A model generated the notes under the pieces. The model worked only from the letters and a program-made list of their open reading frames with translations, did not search any database and was not told the DNA's origin. Below, piece after piece: positions 45,112 through 50,913 of a stretch of DNA of 50,913 nucleotides (within the stretch, counting starts at the first letter, position 1; every line of letters starts with the position of its first letter). Made by a program: the position numbers and the translations under genes. Source of the DNA: an uncultured Parabacteroides sp. (lineage in GTDB: Bacteria > Bacteroidota > Bacteroidia > Bacteroidales > Tannerellaceae); the NCBI GenBank assembly GCA_949298575.1, contig CASFXH010000017.1:1-50913 (forward strand), read 5' to 3'.

Positions 45112-47298
45112 TTATCGGTTGCCTCGACGTTCCGGGCGAGCGCCGCGCGCCGGCCGTCCTTGCCGCTCCTCGAAGCCTTCGGGTTTGGGGAGGAGCGCCT
45201 TGCGGGAGAGGCGGAACTTGCCCGTCTTGGGGTCGATGTCAAGCAATTTGACCTTGATGGAATCGCCCTCGTGGAAGCCGGCTTCCTCGACGGTCTCGAG
45301 GCGCTTCCAATCGAGCTCGGAGATATGCAGCAAGCCATCCTTGCCGGGCATGAACTCGACGAAGGCGCCATAAGGCATGACGGAGGAAATCTTGCCCTCG
45401 TAGACCTCGCCCACCTCTGGAACGGCGGCGATGGCCTTGATGGCGCGGATGGCCTCGTTGATCGTCTCGGCGTTGGGGCCTGAGATCTCGATCTTGCCGA
45501 CTCCGTCTTCTTCCTCGATATTGATCAGCGCGCCAGTCTTTTCCTGGATGCCCTGGATGATCTTTCCGCCCGGGCCAATGACGGCGCCGATGAACTCCTT
45601 GTTGATGACCATGGTCTCGATGCGCGGGGCGTGCGGCTTGAGCTCGGGGCGCGTATCGGGCTGCGCCTCGGTGATCTTGCCGAGGATGTAGAGCCGTCCC
45701 TCGCGGGCTTGGGCCAAGGCGCGCTCGAGGATCTCGTAGGAGAGGCCGTCGACCTTGATGTCCATTTGGGTGGCGGTGATGCCGTCTTTCGTGCCTGTCA
45801 CCTTGAAATCCATGTCGCCCAGGTGGTCCTCATCGCCCAGGATGTCGGAGAGGATGGCGTAGTTGGTGCCGTGGTTCTCGGAGATGAGCCCCATGGCGAT
45901 GCCCGATACGGGCTTCTTCATCGGGACGCCGGCGTCGCGGAGGGCCAGGGTGCCGGCGCAGACCGTCGCCATCGAGGAAGAGCCGTTCGACTCGAGGATG
46001 TCCGACATGACGCGGATGACGTAGGGGTAGTCCTCGGGGAGCATGCGCTTGAGCGCGCGCCAAGCCAGGTGCCCGTGTCCGATCTCGCGCCGGCCGACGC
46101 CGCGGACGGCTTTCGCCTCGCCGGTGGAGTAAGGGGGGAAGTTATAGTGGAGCAAGAAGCGTTCCTTGCCGTGGACGAGGACGTCGTCGATGATCTTCTC
46201 GTCGGCCTTCGTTCCGAGGGTGACGGTGGAGAGGGATTGCGTCTCGCCGCGGGTGAAGATGGCGGATCCGTGTGGGCCCGGGAGGCAGTCGGTCTCGATC
46301 CAGATGGGGCGGATCTCGGTGGTCTCGCGTCCGTCGAGTCGCTTTCCCTCGTCGAGGATGGCGCGGCGCATGGCCTCCTTCTCGACGTCGTGGTAGTAGC
46401 GGTTGATCATCTCGACCTTCTCGTCGGTCAGCTCCTCCTCGGTGAATTGGGCCTTGTAATCCTCGACGATCTTCTCGAAAGCCTCGGCGCGCTCCTGTTT
46501 CCCGGTGCCCGAGGTGGCGATGGCGTAGGCCTTGTCGTAGCATTTATCATGCACGTCCTTGCGCAGGTCGTCGTCGTTGACCTCGTGACAGTATTCGCGC
46601 TTGGTCATTTTGCCGCACGCCTCGGAGAGCTCCAGCTGGGCCTGGCATTGCGCCTTGATGGCCTCGTGGGCGAACTTGATGGCCTCGAGCATCTCCGACT
46701 CCTGCACCTCGTTCATCTCGCCCTCGACCATCATGATGTTGTCGAGCGTCGCGCCGACCATGATGTCGATATCGGCCTTCTCCAATTGCGTAAAGGTGGG
46801 GTTGATGACGAATTGCCCGTCGACCCTCGCCACGCGCACCTCCGAGATCGGCCCATTGAACGGGATGTCGGAGACCGCGAGCGCCGCCGAGGCCGCCAGT
46901 CCCGCCAAGGCGTCCGGCATGTCTTCCCCATCGGCGGAGAAGAGGGTGATGTTGACATATACTTCCGCGTGATAATTGTCGGGGAAGAGAGGGCGCAGCG
47001 CCCGGTCGACCAAACGCGCGGTCAGGATCTCATAGTCGGAAGCCTTTCCTTCTCTTTTCGTGAAGCCACCGGGGAAGCGGCCAAAAGCGGAATATTTTTC
47101 CTTGTATTCAACTTGCAACGGCATGAAATCGACGCCTGGGTTCGCGTCTTTCGCGGCGCATACGGTGGCCAGTAAGACCGTGTTGTTCATCCGAACCGTC
47201 ACGGCGCCATCCGCTTGCTTCGCCAATTTCCCAGTCTCAATGGTGATGGACCTTCCATCGCCTAACTCGATCGTCTTGTTAATTGGATTAAGCATCAT
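45112..47298 (-). CDS. pnp: Polyribonucleotide nucleotidyltransferase (PNPase)
   Basis: 3'-5' phosphorolytic exoribonuclease of 728 residues. It has two RNase PH domains ([24 protein letters not shown] in the first, [16 protein letters not shown] and [27 protein letters not shown] in the second), a KH domain ([27 protein letters not shown]) and an S1 domain ([33 protein letters not shown]). Starts at 47298 or 47295 ([14 protein letters not shown]) match the family; the ATG at 47316 would add six residues. The C-terminus carries a short Arg/Gly tail. It has its own TACATTCGCG promoter. E. coli pnp is autoregulated by a leader stem-loop; none is evident here. Confidence 0.97.
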   Translation of the reverse strand: MMLNPINKTIELGDGRSITIETGKLAKQADGAVTVRMNNTVLLATVCAAKDANPGVDFMPLQVEYKEKYSAFGRFPGGFTKREGKASDYEILTARLVDRALRPLFPDNYHAEVYVNITLFSADGEDMPDALAGLAASAALAVSDIPFNGPISEVRVARVDGQFVINPTFTQLEKADIDIMVGATLDNIMMVEGEMNEVQESEMLEAIKFAHEAIKAQCQAQLELSEACGKMTKREYCHEVNDDDLRKDVHDKCYDKAYAIATSGTGKQERAEAFEKIVEDYKAQFTEEELTDEKVEMINRYYHDVEKEAMRRAILDEGKRLDGRETTEIRPIWIETDCLPGPHGSAIFTRGETQSLSTVTLGTKADEKIIDDVLVHGKERFLLHYNFPPYSTGEAKAVRGVGRREIGHGHLAWRALKRMLPEDYPYVIRVMSDILESNGSSSMATVCAGTLALRDAGVPMKKPVSGIAMGLISENHGTNYAILSDILGDEDHLGDMDFKVTGTKDGITATQMDIKVDGLSYEILERALAQAREGRLYILGKITEAQPDTRPELKPHAPRIETMVINKEFIGAVIGPGGKIIQGIQEKTGALINIEEEDGVGKIEISGPNAETINEAIRAIKAIAAVPEVGEVYEGKISSVMPYGAFVEFMPGKDGLLHISELDWKRLETVEEAGFHEGDSIKVKLLDIDPKTGKFRLSRKALLPKPEGFEERQGRPARGARPERRGNR

Positions 47299-47332
47299 TT
47301 TTATATCTTTTTGCAATCTGTAAAAACCTGCG

Positions 47333-47340
47333 CGAATGTA
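47333..47340 (-). promoter_or_regulatory. -7 box TACATTCG (extended CGCG) for pnp
   Basis: Exact TAnnTTCGCG on the minus strand, 33 nt before the start at 47298. Confidence 0.7.
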
Positions 47341-47455
47341 GTGAAAGTTTGTGGGCTAAATGAATGAAACGAAAATAAATAACGGAGGGGATCCGTTTTT
47401 TTTGAAAAAAAGGAGGAAGAATGAAGGAAAGGTGATGGCGTATTGTGAAATAATG

Positions 47456-47463
47456 TATATTTG
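47456..47463 (+). promoter_or_regulatory. -7 box TATATTTG for the thioredoxin-like lipoprotein
   Basis: Exact TAnnTTTG, 32 nt before the ATG at 47496. Confidence 0.7.
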
Positions 47464-47495
47464 CACCCTCGAAACATTTTAATGTAAAGTAAAGA

Positions 47496-48689
47496 ATGAA
47501 ACAAACACGTACGAAATGGTGCTTCGCGGCGATGTGTCAGGCCGTGTGGATGATCTTGTTTCTCTCCGCTTGCGGGCAGAAAGATACGTTTACGGTCGAG
47601 GGAGTCGTGGCGGGCGCTAGCGAGCAGGTGATGTATCTGGAGAATGTAGGCGTCTCGTCGGTCGAGGTGCTGGACTCCGTGAAGTTGACCCCTGCCGGCA
47701 AGTTCGACTTTGAGGTGAAGCGGCCGGAATATCCGGATTTCTATCGGCTAAGATTGAATAATCAACTCATTAATTTCGCGATCGACTCGACGGAGACGCT
47801 TCGTTTCGCCGCCGACGCGAGCACTTTCGCGACTTCCTATACGGTGGAAGGCTCAGAGAACTGCAAGGCGATCAAGGAAATCACCTTGGCCCAGCTCGAC
47901 GCCAACCAGGCGATCCAGCGCCTTCGCCACGAGCATGAGGAAGGCGACTTGGCCGACTCGACCTACCAGCGGGAGGTCTTGGCCGCCTCAGAGTCCTATA
48001 AGGCGGTAGCCCGGAAATACATTTACTCCGCCCCGATGTCGACGGTCGCTTATTACGCCCTGTTCCAGCAGATTGATGGCTTGCTGTTTTTTGACTTGTA
48101 TGACAAGGAAGACTCGAAGGCTTATGGGGCCGTGGCGACGAGCTACGACCATCACTACCCGGAGAGCCCCCGTTCGCGCCATCTCTATAACCTGGCGCTG
48201 CAATCCATCAAGGTGATCCGGGCGCAACAGCAGCAACAAGACCAGCAAGGGAAAGCCTCGGCGATCACCGCCTTGGCCGACGGCGAGGTCGGGTATGTCG
48301 ACATCGTGCTGCCAGACTTGCGTGGCGAGCGCGTCAGCCTCTCGTCGGTCGCCCGCGGAAAGACGGTGATGGTGAACTTCACGGCCTACATGTCGGAGTG
48401 GTCGCCCGCGTTGAATATGGACTTCAGGGAATTGTACGATAAATACAAGAGCCGGGGATTCGAGATTTACCAGATCTCGTTGGACAGTGACTTGCATTTC
48501 TGGCGGAACGCGGCCTCCAATTTACCCTGGATCTGCGTGCGCGACCCGGAGACGGTCTACTCGCAAATCGCGGGCCTGTATAATGTCAAGCAATTGCCCG
48601 CCATCTTCATCTTGGACAAGGCCGGCAACCTGGTGAAGCGGATCGAGGACTTGAAAGAGTTGGATTCCTCCATCCGGGCGGCGCTGTAA
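47496..48689 (+). CDS. Thioredoxin-fold lipoprotein lacking the CxxC motif
   Basis: Lipoprotein of 397 residues: signal peptide and lipobox LFLSAC (Cys about 26), a DUF4369-like N-terminal domain (FTVEGVVAGASEQVMYLENV onward), a helical middle with a poly-Gln stretch near 244-252, then an AhpC/TSA or thioredoxin-like domain (VDIVLPDLRGERVSLSSVARGKTVMVNFTAYMSEWSPALN). Where active relatives have WCxPC, this one has EWSPA, so both Cys are missing and disulfide chemistry is unlikely. The cis-Pro loop QLPAIFILDKAG is intact. It may act as a binding or structural relative of the ResA/TlpA-type proteins. Confidence 0.85.
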   Translation: MKQTRTKWCFAAMCQAVWMILFLSACGQKDTFTVEGVVAGASEQVMYLENVGVSSVEVLDSVKLTPAGKFDFEVKRPEYPDFYRLRLNNQLINFAIDSTETLRFAADASTFATSYTVEGSENCKAIKEITLAQLDANQAIQRLRHEHEEGDLADSTYQREVLAASESYKAVARKYIYSAPMSTVAYYALFQQIDGLLFFDLYDKEDSKAYGAVATSYDHHYPESPRSRHLYNLALQSIKVIRAQQQQQDQQGKASAITALADGEVGYVDIVLPDLRGERVSLSSVARGKTVMVNFTAYMSEWSPALNMDFRELYDKYKSRGFEIYQISLDSDLHFWRNAASNLPWICVRDPETVYSQIAGLYNVKQLPAIFILDKAGNLVKRIEDLKELDSSIRAAL

Positions 48690-48778
48690 AAGAGGCGATC
48701 GGGAAGGCCCCTCGCGAGCGACGAGAGAGATATGTTGTAAAACAGGCCAAGAAGGGTGGCTTATTTAAAAAGATCACC

Positions 48779-48786
48779 TATCTTCG
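48779..48786 (+). promoter_or_regulatory. -7 box TATCTTCG (extended CGCG) upstream of greA
   Basis: Exact TAnnTTCGCG but 118 nt from the greA ATG, with a terminator-like hairpin in between; compare the 20-50 nt leaders elsewhere. Confidence 0.65.
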
Positions 48787-48792
48787 CGCTTA

Positions 48793-48843
48793 CATAACAG
48801 TTGGGAGTTCCAGCCAAACCATTTTGGTTGGGATTCTTTTTTT
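48793..48843 (+). ncRNA. Possible ~50-nt leader RNA or attenuator before greA
   Basis: A transcript from the TATCTTCGCG promoter would reach the hairpin CCAAACC/GGTTGG (48814-48820 with 48826-48831) and the T-run at 48836-48843 after about 50 nt. This could be a small RNA or premature termination controlling greA. No peptide is encoded. It may instead terminate transcription coming from the upstream lipoprotein gene. Confidence 0.4.
48814..48843 (+). terminator. Intrinsic terminator between the promoter and greA
   Basis: Hairpin with one bulged A and the loop ATTTT, followed by ATTCTTTTTTT. Confidence 0.65.
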
Positions 48844-48892
48844 ATTGCATCGTGAATAGTTGAAGTTTATAAATAATCATCTTTTTTTGAAT

Positions 48893-48899
48893 AGGAGGT
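48893..48899 (+). promoter_or_regulatory. Strong Shine-Dalgarno of greA (AGGAGGT)
   Basis: A full AGGAGGT placed 6 nt before the ATG. Most genes in this window lack any SD, so greA translation may be set unusually high. Confidence 0.8.
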
Positions 48900-48905
48900 A
48901 CGTTT

Positions 48906-49376
48906 ATGGCAGTCAGTTATATGACGAAAGAAGGCTATGATAAGATCTTGGCCGAAATCAATTATTTGGAGACCGTGAAGCGCCCGGAAATCTCGGCGCA
49001 GATCGCGGAGGCTCGCGACAAGGGCGACTTGTCGGAGAACGCGGAGTATGACGCGGCGAAAGAGGCGCAAGGAATCATGGAGGCCAAGTTGGCCCAATTG
49101 AAAAGCTTGATCTCGAACGCCCGCCTGATCGACGAGAGCCGGGTGAAGACCGACGAGGTGCAAATCCTCAACAAGGTCAAGATCAAGAACGTCAAGAACA
49201 ATATGGTCATGACCTATACGCTGGTCTCCGACTCGGAGGCGAACATCAAGGAGGGCAAGATCGCCATCAGCACGCCGATCGCCCAAGGACTTTTGGGCAA
49301 GAAGGTGGGCGACGTGGTCGACATCCGTGTCCCCTCAGGCATGATGACGTTCGAGATCCTCGACATTTCCATTTGA
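48906..49376 (+). CDS. greA: Transcription elongation factor GreA
   Basis: RNA polymerase cleavage factor of 156 residues that rescues backtracked complexes. The N-terminal coiled coil carries the acidic tip RDKGDLSENAEYDAAKEAQ (about 37-56), with Asp/Glu that hold the catalytic metal. The C-terminal FKBP-like domain ends IRVPSGMMTFEILDISI. The HIT-family gene follows after 45 nt. Confidence 0.96.
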   Translation: MAVSYMTKEGYDKILAEINYLETVKRPEISAQIAEARDKGDLSENAEYDAAKEAQGIMEAKLAQLKSLISNARLIDESRVKTDEVQILNKVKIKNVKNNMVMTYTLVSDSEANIKEGKIAISTPIAQGLLGKKVGDVVDIRVPSGMMTFEILDISI

Positions 49377-49421
49377 GAAAAAGTTTTTTGAGCGAACATA
49401 TATAATAATAAGGTAAAGCGT

Positions 49422-49817
49422 ATGGCAACATTATTTAGTCGGATCGTGGCGGGCGAGATCCCTTGCCACAAGGTCGCGGAAGATGAGGAATGCTTCGCGT
49501 TTTTGGATATCAACCCGGTCGCTGTCGGGCACACCTTGGTGATCCCGAAGCGCGAGGTGGATTATATTTTTGACTTGAGCGATGAGGAACTGGCGCGCCT
49601 CATGGCGTTCGCCAAGCGGGTGGCGCGGGCGCAAGAGGCGGCTATCGCGTGCAAGCGGGTCGGACTCGCCGTGATGGGACTGGAAGTCCCTCACGCGCAC
49701 ATCCATTTGATCCCGATCACGAAGGAGTCGGACATGTATTTTGGCGGGGAAAAGCTCAGCCTGTCGCAAGACGAGCTGGCCAAGATCGCCGAGAAAATCC
49801 GCGCGAAATTCGAATAA
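49422..49817 (+). CDS. HIT family nucleotide-binding protein
   Basis: Histidine-triad protein of 131 residues of the HINT branch: FSRIVAGEIPCHKVAEDEE start, VGHTLVIPKREVDYIFDL, and the triad HAHIHLIP near residue 93. HINT proteins hydrolyse purine nucleoside phosphoramidates. Probably co-transcribed with greA (45 nt gap, no promoter box between). Confidence 0.93.
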   Translation: MATLFSRIVAGEIPCHKVAEDEECFAFLDINPVAVGHTLVIPKREVDYIFDLSDEELARLMAFAKRVARAQEAAIACKRVGLAVMGLEVPHAHIHLIPITKESDMYFGGEKLSLSQDELAKIAEKIRAKFE

Positions 49818-49853
49818 TCGGGGTTTTCGTGCCGAAGTTTGGCGCGTAAAGGC

Positions 49854-49861
49854 TATATTTG
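49854..49861 (+). promoter_or_regulatory. -7 box TATATTTG without a following gene
   Basis: Exact TAnnTTTG, 37 nt past the HIT gene stop. The next gene on this strand starts at 50376 and has its own box. Confidence 0.55.
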
Positions 49862-49867
49862 CGTCAA

Positions 49868-49978
49868 TTAATACAGGGAGTGACTTATTTCATAAAAATT
49901 AATTAGTGGTTTTTACTCATAAGTTTGTTAACCTTAGAAGGAAGGGTCTGTCTGGGAAGATCGATCCTTTTTGTTTTT
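49868..49978 (+). ncRNA. Candidate small RNA, about 110 nt
   Basis: Between the TATATTTG box and a terminator-like hairpin (GAAGGGTC at 49941-49948 with GATCCTTT at 49963-49970, then TTGTTTTT) there is no reading frame of quality. A small RNA is the simplest explanation. Alternatively the hairpin just ends the greA-HIT operon. Confidence 0.4.
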
Positions 49979-50097
49979 CACCAACCCCGGTGGCGGCGAC
50001 GCGATTGCCGCGAACGGCCACCAACGCTTTCCATGGAATATAAGTTCTAAAGACGAGGCGCGCCGGACGGGGCGAAAAACGTCGAAAATGCCCGGCG

Positions 50098-50285
50098 ACC
50101 CCTCGCCGCACGACTTTAAACACTTTAAAGTAGCCAGGCGAACCTCGCCGCGCGACTTTAAACACTTTAAAGTAGCCAGGCGAACCTCGCCGCGCGACTT
50201 TAAACACTTTAAAGTAGTCAGGCGAACCTCGCCGCGCGACTTTAAACACTTTAAAGCGGTCAGGCGAACCTCGCCGCGCGTTTTC
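50098..50285. repeat. Tandem array of 42-bp units with two hairpins each, 4.5 copies, upstream of P3
   Basis: CGACTTTAAA starts at 50111, 50153, 50195 and 50237, exactly 42 bp apart. Each unit contains the perfect dyad ACTTTAAA-CAC-TTTAAAGT and a second dyad AGGCGA-acc-TCGCCG. The array ends 91 nt before the ATG of P3. Frames of 14-codon repeats run through it on both strands and are not genes. Confidence 0.95.
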
Positions 50286-50339
50286 GACGTTTTTTTATCC
50301 TTTTTTTGAAGGGAATCTTGGTCTTTCAAGATAAATCCT

Positions 50340-50347
50340 TACCTTTG
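50340..50347 (+). promoter_or_regulatory. -7 box TACCTTTG for P3
   Basis: Exact TAnnTTTG, 28 nt before the ATG at 50376; the same box as that of P1. Confidence 0.7.
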
Positions 50348-50375
50348 GGACGATATTTTTCAAACATTTTCAAAA

Positions 50376-50913
50376 ATGGGAAAGTATAAGGAAATAAAAA
50401 AAATCTCATTGAGCTCGCTCAACAACGCCGAGTACGTCGACCTCATGACGGGCTTCTGCCGCCTGGCCTTCCCTCCCGCGACGGCGGACGAGGAGGATCC
50501 GGATGACGGCGGCAGCCCCGGGACGGTCAGCCTGATGGCCGCGAAGTCGGCCCAAGGCAACGCCGAGCTGGGCATCAGCGCCGAGGAACAGGAGGCATTC
50601 GAGGCCGACCTGGCGCGATTGGCCGACATGGTGGAAGACGCGCCGAAGGCCGCCGACGAGACGGCCGAGTTGAAAACCAACGACGAGCGCCGCGACGAGC
50701 TGGTCGTCTACCTGACCACGACCGTACGGCAGCAACGCAACTCGCCCATCCAGGCCATCCGCGACGCGGCCAAGAGCCTGTACAACGTAGTGAAACCCTA
50801 CATTGGGATTTACAACATCCCGGTCCGCCAGGAGACCGTCAAGATCGACGGGATGCTGATCGACTTGGAGAAGGAAGATTACCCCGAAAAGCTCGCCACG
50901 CTGGGCCTGACGC
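50376..50913 (+). CDS. Paralogous family protein P3, 5' part only
   Basis: Third family member, cut by the window end after 179 codons. It begins MGKYKEIKKISLSSLNNAEY and shows the family landmarks in the same order as P1 and P2: EDPDDGGSPGTVSL, GNAELGIS, EQEAFEADL, NDERRDEL, SPIQA, VVKPYIGIY, VKIDGML and TLGLT. The C-terminal tail, the part that varies between P1 and P2, is outside the window. The same combination of 42-bp array and TACCTTTG promoter lies upstream as for P1. Confidence 0.85.
   Translation, partial: MGKYKEIKKISLSSLNNAEYVDLMTGFCRLAFPPATADEEDPDDGGSPGTVSLMAAKSAQGNAELGISAEEQEAFEADLARLADMVEDAPKAADETAELKTNDERRDELVVYLTTTVRQQRNSPIQAIRDAAKSLYNVVKPYIGIYNIPVRQETVKIDGMLIDLEKEDYPEKLATLGLT

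Noticed and set aside
49917-50329. Open frames with FKVARRGSPGYFKV-like repeats on either strand
   Set aside because: Translations of the 42-bp array upstream of P3; no promoter box oriented to either frame and no conserved non-repeat part.

Overview
The window looks like a chromosome segment of a member of the Bacteroidales, probably close to Parabacteroides/Tannerellaceae; the genus is inference. The signs are Bacteroidetes -7 promoter boxes (TAnnTTTG), weak ribosome binding sites, the neighbour set xerD-aroQ-pyk-methyltransferase-rbfA, glyS followed by an FKBP lipoprotein, S46 and M28 exported peptidases, many LxxC lipoproteins, and class I fumarase. G+C is uneven: the left 20 kb is moderate, while about 22-40 kb is visibly GC-rich with G/C third positions, so the antisense strand there is full of spurious long reading frames.

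Layout. 1-2570: structured non-coding DNA, a broken AAA-ATPase-like/PD-(D/E)XK gene and a 41-bp tandem array. 2571-13920: eight minus-strand genes (S46 dipeptidyl-peptidase, flippase, ruvB, M28 peptidase, DEAD-box helicase, tyrosine phosphatase lipoprotein, PfkB kinase, SIS isomerase) with several internal promoters. 13986-15822: a BlaI/BlaR1-type pair with a clear operator. 16101-18361: glyS-FKBP. 18456-23378: a LytS/LytTR two-component pair followed by a NapH/NapG-like fusion and an exported ferredoxin-type aldo/keto reductase. 23403-24915: PspC-domain and PadR genes. 25047-28249: acyl-CoA ligase, prfB with its programmed frameshift, and a small protein. 28647-31840: a first copy of a paralogous protein family (P1), GNRA-loop hairpins, a cobalamin riboswitch without an intact gene, and a Gfo/Idh/MocA oxidoreductase. 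31858-36006: fumarase, a phosphodiesterase lipoprotein, xerD. 36043-40315: aroQ, pyk, methyltransferase, rbfA, FtsX-type permease. 40555-50913: family copies P2 and P3, a beta-propeller lipoprotein, an SGNH hydrolase, pnp, a thioredoxin-like lipoprotein, greA and a HIT protein.

Two patterns stand out. First, intergenic spaces repeatedly hold tandem arrays whose sequences are unrelated but whose periods are nearly equal (41, 42, 41-42, 41-43, 42 and 42 bp, plus one of 22 bp), usually with a dyad in each unit. All three copies of the P1/P2/P3 family have such an array directly upstream. Second, the promoters fall into two classes: ordinary TAnnTTTG, and TAnnTTCG, which in all 12 exact cases extends to TAnnTTCGCG. 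The best candidate for something undescribed is the paralogous gene family with its array-bearing upstream regions. Next are the cobalamin riboswitch stranded in front of a 62-residue gene remnant, and the three GNRA-capped hairpins after P1.
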